A DNA stretch of 64,000 nucleotides from Nevskiaceae bacterium. GTDB taxonomy: Bacteria > Pseudomonadota > Gammaproteobacteria > Nevskiales > Nevskiaceae. The position numbers and the translations under genes were made by a program. Positions 20,063 through 27,391 of this stretch are shown piece by piece. The stretch is from NCBI GenBank assembly GCA_008012115.1, contig SSEB01000012.1, positions 62,001 to 126,000 on the forward strand. Direction: 5' to 3'. Numbering within the stretch: position 1 is the stretch's first letter; the number at the start of each line of letters is the position of its first letter. The notes beneath the pieces were generated by a model. It was not told the origin of the DNA, did no database searches, and saw only the letters and a list, made by a program, of their open reading frames with translations.

Positions 20063-21217
20063 ATGTCCTTGCCAAACCTTAGCGAAAAAACCCCATTGTC
20101 CCGGCGCATGCTGCCATTTGATGGTCTGCGCGGGCTTGCCGCTCTGGGGGTGGCGGGCTTTCATCTGAATCCGGTATCGCCCTACCTCTTCTGGGCGTGG
20201 ACGCTGGTGGACCTGTTTTTCGTGCTGTCGGGATTCCTGATCGGGTCGATTCTTTACAAGGGCTTCAAGGACAACTCGCTCAACCTCAAAAGCTTCTGGA
20301 TGCGCCGTATCCTGCGCATCTGGCCGGTCTACTACCTGACGCTTTTCACCGTGCTGGCGATGAGCTTCCTGCATGGTAGTGGCGCCGTTCATATCATCGG
20401 CCACGCGATCCGCTCGCTGTTCTTTCTGCAGTTCACCGGCGCGTATCTCCACCCAGGCGCCGATTGGAATGGTGTGTTGAAGACATTCATTCCGTTCTTC
20501 GGGCACAGCTGGTCCATCGCCACAGAGGAGCAGTTCTATCTGCTGTTGCCGATATTCCTCTGGCTGGTCGGCATTCGTGCCCGAAGCATCTTCCTGCTGG
20601 TCATCGCGGCCTTGGTGATCAGCGAAGCGCTCCTTTACGGCGGCTTCGTGCCGGGTTTGCTGGGAACCCGCATGCAGGGCCTCGCACTGGGTTTGCTGCT
20701 GGTGCCGCTGTCCCGCTGGCTTGCCGCTGATCAGGAGCATCCGGCCTCGCGGCGTCACTATGCGCTGGTCATCATCGCCGTGGGTGCCGTCGCCGGGCTA
20801 TGGATCATGGTGCCGGGCTTTCTGCACGTCGCGCCACTGCTGTACAGCGGACAGGCCGTCCCGCCGGACCTGGCGAGAGCGTTCTCGCTGGACAGCGTCA
20901 TGGGCATGTCGCTGATCTATTTCGGCATCGTGGGCTCTGTGCTGGCGTATCCGTCGTCTGCGCTGGCGAGGGTGTTGTCGCTGCCGCCGGTGGTCTATCT
21001 CGGCTCGATCAGTTATGCGCTCTACATGTTTCACGTGCCCGTGGAAGCGGCATTGATGATGCTGCGCGGGGGGCGCCCGCCGGCTCAGGACACTATCTGG
21101 GTGCAACTGGCGTTCTGGATCATCGCCATCGGGCTGGCGCATCTCTCGAAAGTGATGATCGAGGATCGCTTCAACGCGCTGAAAGACCGTTATCCCGTCT
21201 ACAACCGAAAAAACTAG
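20063..21217 (+). CDS. Acyltransferase family 3 (OafA/WecH-type) membrane protein
   Basis: 384 residues from ATG 20063. About ten membrane helices; the family signature FDGLRGLAALGVAGFH near residue 20-35 and HSWSIATEEQFYLLLP near 150 identify a membrane O-acyltransferase, which usually acetylates a surface polysaccharide, lipid or small molecule. Start is uncertain: a TTG at 20006 with GAGGAC upstream would add 19 residues, and an ATG at 20108 would remove 15. It ends tail to tail with the next gene, sharing the palindrome CTAG as both stop codons. Substrate unknown; it does not obviously belong to the flanking acyl-CoA genes. Confidence 0.88.
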   Translation: MSLPNLSEKTPLSRRMLPFDGLRGLAALGVAGFHLNPVSPYLFWAWTLVDLFFVLSGFLIGSILYKGFKDNSLNLKSFWMRRILRIWPVYYLTLFTVLAMSFLHGSGAVHIIGHAIRSLFFLQFTGAYLHPGADWNGVLKTFIPFFGHSWSIATEEQFYLLLPIFLWLVGIRARSIFLLVIAALVISEALLYGGFVPGLLGTRMQGLALGLLLVPLSRWLAADQEHPASRRHYALVIIAVGAVAGLWIMVPGFLHVAPLLYSGQAVPPDLARAFSLDSVMGMSLIYFGIVGSVLAYPSSALARVLSLPPVVYLGSISYALYMFHVPVEAALMMLRGGRPPAQDTIWVQLAFWIIAIGLAHLSKVMIEDRFNALKDRYPVYNRKN

Positions 21218-22389
21218 CGCGCGGTTTTCGCGAGCGATTCATGGGCGCCGGTGGGATTCGCGACGTCGTCCCATTGGCGGGTTTTGCAGATCTGGTGACG
21301 CGAGAGGCGTCGGCGGACCCAGGCGCGTCCGGGTTTCTCGATGTAACGATAGGTCCACTCGGAGATCCCGATCGTTGTGCCCAGAATCGCGGCGAGGATG
21401 GCCAGTGACGGCCACTCCAGAAATTGTCCGAACGTTGCCGGTGCCGCCGCCTTGGTGAGCAGCATGGCCCAGATCACCAGCACGTGCGTCATGTAGTAGG
21501 AATATGATCGTTCACCCATGGCGACCAGCGGCGGCCACGCCAGGATCTTCGCCGGCAGGCCATTTTCACGGGTCATTGCCGCAATCAACGCAACCCACAA
21601 CGGGATAAATGCGAGGCCGGGCGCGTTGACGGCGTAAGCCGCCAAGACGCCAGCGACGATGCTCGATTGCAGCGCTGTCGCAGGGATGAAAGCCACTGCG
21701 TTCAGTAAGACATGCCGGTAGTGATACAGCACGCAACCGATGCTGAAGGAGAAGAACGCGCGGGGCACGCCGAGATCGAAGGTGACGTCGAAGGTGTGCC
21801 GCGATAGTTGTATCCAGGTCAGCCCGCAGGCCGAAATCGTCGCGAGCAGCGCCGCTCGGCGTGGCTTGGAGGCAAGCTCGTGGTTCAGCATCATCGGGAA
21901 AGCCAGGTAGCATGCAAATTCGGCGCTGATACTCCACGCCGGCATGTTCCAGGAATTCATGTGCTGGATGCCCCAGGCTTGCACCAGCAGCAGATTGGTC
22001 AGGATGTACCTGGGGCTGGTGCTATCGACGAAATACCGACCCCGCGTTTCCAGGCCGGCGTGCTGCGCCATGAGCAGGCGGATGGATTCCAGACCCACGA
22101 GCATCACCAGCACGGCGAGGTGCAGCGGATACACGCGCGCAATGCGATGGACAAAATAGTTGAACACCTCGTCGCGACCGCCATGTCGCAGTGTCTTACC
22201 GTAGACATGGGTCAGGATGAAGCCGCTGAGGATGAAAAAATAGTCGGGCCAGAGCTGGAAGCCTGGAACGATCCAGCTTCGGGGCCAGGCGGGATACACG
22301 AATAACCAGCAGTGATGCTCCACGACGCAGAGCGCGCCAATCGCCCTGAGCGTTGTTAGCGCCGCGAAATCCTGCTTGACTCCCTGCAC
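21214..22389 (-). CDS. Acyltransferase family 3 membrane protein
   Basis: 391 residues on the minus strand. Signature LTTLRAIGALCVVEHHCWLF near residue 10 and about ten hydrophobic helices; NMPAWSISAEFACYLAFPM corresponds to the second conserved block. It is only distantly like its convergent neighbour, so the pair is not a recent duplication. Both genes use somewhat less biased codons than the surrounding catabolic genes, which could reflect transfer, but this was judged by eye. Probably modifies a cell-surface glycan; substrate unknown. Confidence 0.87.
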   Translation of the reverse strand: MQGVKQDFAALTTLRAIGALCVVEHHCWLFVYPAWPRSWIVPGFQLWPDYFFILSGFILTHVYGKTLRHGGRDEVFNYFVHRIARVYPLHLAVLVMLVGLESIRLLMAQHAGLETRGRYFVDSTSPRYILTNLLLVQAWGIQHMNSWNMPAWSISAEFACYLAFPMMLNHELASKPRRAALLATISACGLTWIQLSRHTFDVTFDLGVPRAFFSFSIGCVLYHYRHVLLNAVAFIPATALQSSIVAGVLAAYAVNAPGLAFIPLWVALIAAMTRENGLPAKILAWPPLVAMGERSYSYYMTHVLVIWAMLLTKAAAPATFGQFLEWPSLAILAAILGTTIGISEWTYRYIEKPGRAWVRRRLSRHQICKTRQWDDVANPTGAHESLAKTAR

Positions 22390-22621
22390 GCACTACTCCC
22401 CAATACCGCAGCTTTTGACGGCGTTGCTCTTTTGATGAAAGGAATTGTTCGGCAGGCCCGAGAGCGATGCTGTAGGTTTCTGCTGATAAGCGTGCAGGCC
22501 AATGCATTATTTTTCAAATAAAACAAATAGTTGAATCATTGATCAGCTGATTTCATCGTCATCTTGCACCGGCCTGCCAGCAGGTCGGTCAATCCTGTTT
22601 AACCACTCCGAGGAACGCGGC
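22390..22621. other. Divergent intergenic region with AT-rich segment
   Basis: 232 bp between the minus-strand acyltransferase and the SDR gene. Positions about 22505-22556 are AT rich and contain the inverted repeat TTCAA/TTGAA and the palindrome ATCAGCTGAT; GGCCTGC/GCAGGTC near 22572-22588 could form a small hairpin. It lacks the CACCCGCT and AGCGGGTG arms and the GTTW/WAAC spacing, so it is not one of the dyad elements. It presumably carries two divergent promoters. Confidence 0.5.
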
Positions 22622-23497
22622 ATGACATATCAATCGGTATTCCGAGAAGGACTGTTCGCAGGGCACACCATCGTTGTCACCGGCGGCGGATCCGGCATCG
22701 GCCGTTGCACGGCGCATGAGCTGGCGAGTCTCGGCGCCAAGGTGGTTCTCACCGGGCGCAAGCAAGAGAAGCTCGATGCGGTGGCGGCCGAGATCCGCGA
22801 GGATGGCGGCGTGGCGGCGACCTATGCGTTCGACATCCGCGACGAGGACGTGGTCAAGGCGACGGTGAAACAGATGCTGGCGGACCATGGCCCGATTCAT
22901 GGCCTCGTCAACAACGCCGGCGGCCAGTTCCCGATGCCGCTGGCGATGATCGGCAAGAAGGGCTGGGAGGCGGTGGTGACCAACAATCTCACCGGCGGCT
23001 TCCTGATGGCGCGCGAGGTGTTCAACCAGTGCATGCGCAAGAACGGCGGCGCCATCGTCAACATGCTGGCCGACATGTGGGGCGGCATGCCGGGCATGGG
23101 CCACAGCGGCGCGGCGCGTGCCGGCATGATGAACTTCACCGAGACGGCTGCCATCGAATGGGCGGCGAGCGGCGTGCGTGTCAACGCGGTGGCCCCCGGT
23201 TTCGTCGCGTCGAGCGGTCTCGACCAATACGACCCGAAGTTCTCCAGCGAAGTGATTCCTCAGATGAACGGCTACATCCCGCTCAAGCGTCTGTGCGAGG
23301 AGGCCGAGATCAGCAGCGCCATTGTGTTTCTGCTCTGCGATGCAGCCGCTTTCATCACCGGCGTGACAATCAAGATCGACGGCGGCGCCAGCCTCAATAC
23401 CAAGCTGTTCCCGCTGCAGGGCAAGGCCAACAACAAGCCGTTCAACGGCTTCCATCGGGCGGTGCGGCCGAAGGTGCTGGACCGGCTTCAGGACTGA
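22622..23497 (+). CDS. atuB: SDR-family oxidoreductase, AtuB/trans-2-enoyl-CoA reductase-like
   Basis: 291 residues. Rossmann nucleotide motif VTGGGSGIGR near residue 20 and NNAGG near 98. At the place of the catalytic YxxxK, the sequence reads HSGAARAGMMNFTET: the HSGAARAG block is the one found in peroxisomal trans-2-enoyl-CoA reductases, but the following Tyr and Lys of that family are Met and Glu here. In Pseudomonas, atuB is an SDR gene preceding atuCDEF, and position and family agree here. Reaction not established; catalysis by a non-standard residue set, or none, is possible. Followed by a clear terminator. Confidence 0.8.
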   Translation: MTYQSVFREGLFAGHTIVVTGGGSGIGRCTAHELASLGAKVVLTGRKQEKLDAVAAEIREDGGVAATYAFDIRDEDVVKATVKQMLADHGPIHGLVNNAGGQFPMPLAMIGKKGWEAVVTNNLTGGFLMAREVFNQCMRKNGGAIVNMLADMWGGMPGMGHSGAARAGMMNFTETAAIEWAASGVRVNAVAPGFVASSGLDQYDPKFSSEVIPQMNGYIPLKRLCEEAEISSAIVFLLCDAAAFITGVTIKIDGGASLNTKLFPLQGKANNKPFNGFHRAVRPKVLDRLQD

Positions 23498-23513
23498 GCC
23501 GCGCGCCCCGTGC

Positions 23514-23542
23514 AAAAAGACCGCGCCTGGCGCGGTTTTTTT
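23514..23542 (+). terminator. Intrinsic terminator after the SDR gene
   Basis: AAAAAGACCGCG before and CGCGGTTTTTTT after a short loop (stem about 23520-23536), 16 bp after the stop codon. Both the GC stem and the T-run are strong; the A-run upstream would allow function on both strands. Confidence 0.85.
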
Positions 23543-23642
23543 GTGCCTGACGGGCGCTGTGGAAATTCAGATTGTTGATGAAATGAGCCTCCCATGCTGC
23601 GAGAATGCCGTATTGACGTGAATTGAAGTCGGAGTCTCGGAA

Positions 23643-25268
23643 ATGCCGATTATCGAGTCGAAAATCGATACCCACAGCGCCCAGTACCAGCAGAACCGCG
23701 AGGGCATGCTCAAGTTGATCGCGGACTGGCGCGCGATTGAAGACAAGGGTCGCCAGGAGGAGGAATCCAAACGCGAGCGCTACCACAAGCGCCAGCAGCT
23801 GCTGCCGCGGGAGCGCGTGCACCTGATGCTGGATCGCGGCTCGCCGTGGCTGGAGCTGTCCACCCTGGCCGGTTACAAGATGCACGACGACAAGGACGGC
23901 TCGCTGGCCGGCGGCAACACCATCATCGGCATCGGCTACGTGTCGGGCGTGCGCTGCATCGTGTCGGCGTCCAACTCGGCGATCAAGGGCGGCACGATGA
24001 CGCCCTGGGGCGTGCAGAAGGGCCTGCGCATTCAGGAAATCGCGTTGCAGCAGAAGCTGCCGATCGTGGCGATGATCGAATCCGGCGGCGCCAACCTGCT
24101 GTATCAGGCAGAGGTATTCATTCCCGGCGGCAAGACCTTCGCCAACCAGTGCCGTCTGTCCGCGGCGGGTATTCCGCAGGTGACGGTGGTGCATGGGTCG
24201 TCCACCGCAGGCGGCGCCTACATGCCGGGCCTGTCCGATTACGTGGTGATGGTCCGCAAACGCGCCAAGGTGTTCCTCGCCGGCCCGCCGTTGCTGAAGG
24301 CGGCGACGGGCGAGGTGGCGAACGACGAGGACCTCGGTGGCGCGGAGATGCATTCGCAGATCGCTGGCACCTCCGAGTTCCTCGCAGAGAACGATGCCGA
24401 TGGCATCCGCATCGCGCGCGACATCGTCAAGAACCTCAACTGGAACGCGCATCGTCCCAAGCTGGAACTGCTGCCGGTGCGCGCGCCGTTGTACGACGTC
24501 GACGAGCTGTGCGGCGTGATGCCGGCCGACTACCGCAAGCCGGTGGACTGCCGCGAGATCATCGCGCGTCTGGTGGACGGCTCGGAGTTCCTCGAGTTCA
24601 AGAGCGAGTACGACCAGCAGACCATCTGCGGCCGCGCGGTCTTGCACGGTCACCAGATCGGCATCATCTCCAACAACGGACCGATCACGACCAAGGGCGC
24701 GACCAAGGCCGGCCAGTTCATCCAGCAGTGCTGCCAGTCGAACATTCCCATCGTCTACCTGATGAACACGACCGGCTACATGGTGGGCACGGAGAGCGAG
24801 CAGGGCGGCATCGTCAAGCACGGCTCGAAGATGATCCAGGCGGTGGCCAACGCCACCGTGCCGCAGATCACCATCGTCATGGGCGGCAGCTTCGGTGCCG
24901 GCAACTACGGTATGTGCGGTCGCGGCTTCGGGCCGCACTTCATCTTCGCGTGGCCGAACTCGCGTACGTCCGTGATGGGCGGCGAACAGGCCGCGGGCGT
25001 GATGGAGATCATCACGCGCGAGAAGTGGCAGAAGGAAGGCAAGCAGATGTCGGAGGCCGACGAGAAGATGCTGGCGGCGATCCGCCAGAACATCATCAAC
25101 CAGTTTGACAAGGAATCGCACGCCTTTGCTGCGACGGCGCGGCTGTTCGACGATGGCCTGATTGATCCGCGCGACACGCGCAAGGTGCTGGGCCTGTGTC
25201 TGTCGGTGTGCCGCGAGGCGAAAGCCCGCGAGGTGCATCCGAACAGCTTCGGCGTCGCACGTCTTTAA
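23643..25268 (+). CDS. atuC: Acyl-CoA carboxylase, beta (carboxyltransferase) subunit; probable geranyl-CoA carboxylase
   Basis: 541 residues. Transfers carboxyl from carboxybiotin (AtuF) to a branched enoyl-CoA. Carboxyltransferase core blocks are clear: GGNTIIGIGYVSGV, MIESGGANLLYQAEVFIPGG, the CoA-site VVHGSSTAGGAYMPGLSD near 180, and in the C-terminal half IVYLMNTTGYMVGTESEQ and VMGGSFGAGNYGMCGRGF. The family is shared by 3-methylcrotonyl-CoA and geranyl-CoA carboxylases. The assignment to geranyl-CoA rests on the gene order SDR-beta-dehydrogenase-hydratase-alpha (as in atuBCDEF) and on an upstream AtuA; leucine degradation (liu) clusters have the dehydrogenase first. Not proven. Confidence 0.85.
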   Translation: MPIIESKIDTHSAQYQQNREGMLKLIADWRAIEDKGRQEEESKRERYHKRQQLLPRERVHLMLDRGSPWLELSTLAGYKMHDDKDGSLAGGNTIIGIGYVSGVRCIVSASNSAIKGGTMTPWGVQKGLRIQEIALQQKLPIVAMIESGGANLLYQAEVFIPGGKTFANQCRLSAAGIPQVTVVHGSSTAGGAYMPGLSDYVVMVRKRAKVFLAGPPLLKAATGEVANDEDLGGAEMHSQIAGTSEFLAENDADGIRIARDIVKNLNWNAHRPKLELLPVRAPLYDVDELCGVMPADYRKPVDCREIIARLVDGSEFLEFKSEYDQQTICGRAVLHGHQIGIISNNGPITTKGATKAGQFIQQCCQSNIPIVYLMNTTGYMVGTESEQGGIVKHGSKMIQAVANATVPQITIVMGGSFGAGNYGMCGRGFGPHFIFAWPNSRTSVMGGEQAAGVMEIITREKWQKEGKQMSEADEKMLAAIRQNIINQFDKESHAFAATARLFDDGLIDPRDTRKVLGLCLSVCREAKAREVHPNSFGVARL

Positions 25269-25285
25269 CCGTTCAGGGATTCACC

Positions 25286-26455
25286 ATGCAGATCACGCAC
25301 GAGCATCAGTCGCTGTACGACACCACGAAGCAGTTCGTGGAGAAGGAAATCAACCCGCATGCGGCGGAGTGGGAAAAGGCCGGCATCTTCCCCGCGCGCG
25401 AGGTGTTCAAGAAGATGGGCACGCTCGGCCTGCTGGGCATCAGCAAGCCGGAGGCGGTCGGCGGTCTGGGTCTCGATTACAGCTACCAGATCCTGTTCGC
25501 CGAGGCGCTGGGCCACTGCAAGGTCGGCGCCCTGCCGATGGCGATCGGCGTGCAGACCGACATGGCGACGCCGGCGCTGTCGCGTTTCGGCTCGGATTAC
25601 CTGAAGGAAAATTATCTCAAGCCAGCGATTGCGGGCGACATGGTGGCCTGCATCGCGGTCAGTGAGCCGGGTGCCGGCTCTGATGTCGCTGGCATCAAGA
25701 CCACCGCGCGTCGCGAGGGCGACGACTATGTGATCAATGGCCAGAAGATGTGGATCACCAACGGCACACAAGGCGACTGGGCCTGCATGCTGTGCAACAC
25801 GGGCGACTCGCCCGATGGCGGACGTCACGGCAACAAGAGCCTGATCGTCGTGCCGCTCGACGCCAAAGGCATCGACCGCAAGACCAAGCTCGACAAACTC
25901 GGGCAACGCTCTAGCGATACCGCGATCATCTTCCTCGATAACGTGCGCGTGCCGGCCAAGAACCTGATCGGTTCCGAAGGCAAGGGCTTCACCTACCAGA
26001 TGCAGCAGTTCCAGGAGGAGCGCCTGTTCCTCTCGGCCAGCATCATCCAGTCGTTGGAGAACTGCGTCGACGAGACGGCGGCGTACACGCGCCAGCGCAA
26101 TGCCTTCGGCCAGAGCCTGCTCGACAACCAGTACGTGCAGTTCCGGCTGTCCGAGTTCAAGACCGAGATTGAAGCGCTGCGCGCGCTGATCTATCGCGCC
26201 ACCGAGGAGATGTTGCGGGGCGGTGACGTGACGCTGCTGGCCTCGATGGCCAAGCTCAAGACCGGCCGTTTGTGCCGCGAGATTCCGGATGGCTGCCTGC
26301 AGTTCTGGGGCGGACAGGGCTTCATGTGGGACAACTTCGTGTCGCAGATGTACCGCGACCTGCGCCTTCATCCGATCGGCGGCGGCGCCGACGAAGTCAT
26401 GCTCGGCATCATCAGCAAGCGCCTGGGCTACGGCGGCAAGAAAAAGGGTGCATGA
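25286..26455 (+). CDS. atuD: Acyl-CoA dehydrogenase, probable citronellyl-CoA dehydrogenase
   Basis: 389 residues; ATG at 25286 with CAGGGA upstream, 17 bp after atuC. FAD flavoprotein that introduces the 2,3-double bond and passes electrons to ETF. Family blocks: CIAVSEPGAGSDVAGIKTTA near 125-144, NGQKMWITNGTQGDWACM, RQRNAFGQSL near 275 and the C-terminal QFWGGQGFMWDNFVSQMYRD near 340. Its place between carboxylase beta and hydratase matches atuD. Dyad element copy 4 begins 5 bp after the stop and separates it from the hydratase gene. Confidence 0.86.
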   Translation: MQITHEHQSLYDTTKQFVEKEINPHAAEWEKAGIFPAREVFKKMGTLGLLGISKPEAVGGLGLDYSYQILFAEALGHCKVGALPMAIGVQTDMATPALSRFGSDYLKENYLKPAIAGDMVACIAVSEPGAGSDVAGIKTTARREGDDYVINGQKMWITNGTQGDWACMLCNTGDSPDGGRHGNKSLIVVPLDAKGIDRKTKLDKLGQRSSDTAIIFLDNVRVPAKNLIGSEGKGFTYQMQQFQEERLFLSASIIQSLENCVDETAAYTRQRNAFGQSLLDNQYVQFRLSEFKTEIEALRALIYRATEEMLRGGDVTLLASMAKLKTGRLCREIPDGCLQFWGGQGFMWDNFVSQMYRDLRLHPIGGGADEVMLGIISKRLGYGGKKKGA

Positions 26456-26460
26456 GCGGC

Positions 26461-26570
26461 CACCCGCTCTTGCCGGTTTCCCTGGGAAGATTGTTTAAAT
26501 AAATATAATGAAAAATAATTCATTAAATAAAATTAAACGATATTGCAGTGCTCCATTGCCAGAGCGGGTG
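26461..26570. repeat. 110-bp AT-rich dyad element, copy 4 of 9
   Basis: Perfect arms CACCCGCT 26461-26468 and AGCGGGTG 26563-26570. The inner pair is GTTT (from 26493, position 33) with AAAC (to 26538, 33 from the right), a paired change relative to the usual GTTA/TAAC. ATGAA and TTCAT flank the centre symmetrically. It sits between atuD (5 bp after its stop) and atuE (right end 5 bp before its ATG), inside what is otherwise one operon. The right arm supplies the only Shine-Dalgarno-like purines of atuE. Confidence 0.87.
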
Positions 26571-26575
26571 GCGCC

Positions 26576-27382
26576 ATGAATCTGCCGGAAACGAAGTCGC
26601 TGCTGCTGTCCGCGGACAAGGGCGTGCTGCACGTGACGCTCAATCGCCCCGAGTCGCGCAATGCGATGACGCCGGAAATGCTGGCGGAACTCGAAGCGGT
26701 GTTCGCCGCGATCCGCGACGCGCGCGAGATTCGGGCGGTGGTGCTGCGCGGCGCGGGCGGTCACTTCTGTGCGGGCGCCGACCTCAAGGGCATGTTCAGC
26801 GCGCTCAAACCGATCCGGCCCGGCGAGACCGATCCCATCGTCGGCATCAACCGCGCGTTCGGCACCATGCTGCGGCAGGTGGAGAACGCGCCGCAGGTGG
26901 TGATCGCCATTTGCGAAGGCGGCGTGCTCGGTGGCGGCTTCGGGCTGGCCTGCGTGTCGGATATCGCGTTTGCGCAGGTCGAGGCCAAGTTCGGCATGCC
27001 GGAAACCTCGCGGGGGTTGCCGCCGGCGCAGATCGCACCCTTCGTCGTCCAGCGCATCGGTCTGACGCAGGCGCGCCGTCTGGCGTTGACCAGCGCGCAG
27101 TTCCGCGGCGATGAAGCCCTGCGGCTCGGCCTGGTGCACGACAGCTTCAAGACCGAGGAAGAATTGCAGGCCAAGCTCGGCGAGACGCTGAAGCAGATTC
27201 TGAACTGCGCGCCGAACGCCAATGCGCTGACCAAGCAGATCGTGCTCAACGCCGGCAAGCAGGACATGGATGCCGTGCTCGACGATGCGGCGGCCAAGTT
27301 CGCCGCCTGTGCACGGGGGCCGGAAGCGCCCGAAGGCATCAGCGCATTCATGCAGAAGCGTGCTCCGAAGTGGGCGCAGTAG
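26576..27382 (+). CDS. atuE: Enoyl-CoA hydratase/isomerase family protein, probable isohexenylglutaconyl-CoA hydratase
   Basis: 268 residues. Crotonase fold: LNRPESRNAMTPEML near 20-35, oxyanion-hole block GAGGHFCAGADLKGMF near 60-75, and the second block ICEGGVLGGGFGLACVSDIAF near 115-135 ending in the MPETSRGLPPAQIAPFV region that carries the catalytic glutamate in relatives. Start ATG 26576; the GGGTGG of the dyad element arm lies 4 bases upstream and may act as ribosome site. Followed after 9 bp by atuF. Methylglutaconyl-CoA hydratase is the alternative function. Confidence 0.86.
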   Translation: MNLPETKSLLLSADKGVLHVTLNRPESRNAMTPEMLAELEAVFAAIRDAREIRAVVLRGAGGHFCAGADLKGMFSALKPIRPGETDPIVGINRAFGTMLRQVENAPQVVIAICEGGVLGGGFGLACVSDIAFAQVEAKFGMPETSRGLPPAQIAPFVVQRIGLTQARRLALTSAQFRGDEALRLGLVHDSFKTEEELQAKLGETLKQILNCAPNANALTKQIVLNAGKQDMDAVLDDAAAKFAACARGPEAPEGISAFMQKRAPKWAQ

Positions 27383-27391
27383 GAAATGACG

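Noticed and set aside
22505..22556. AT-rich segment as a tenth dyad element
   Set aside because: No CACCCGCT or AGCGGGTG arms at any spacing and no GTTW/WAAC pair 46 bases apart; treated as a divergent promoter region.
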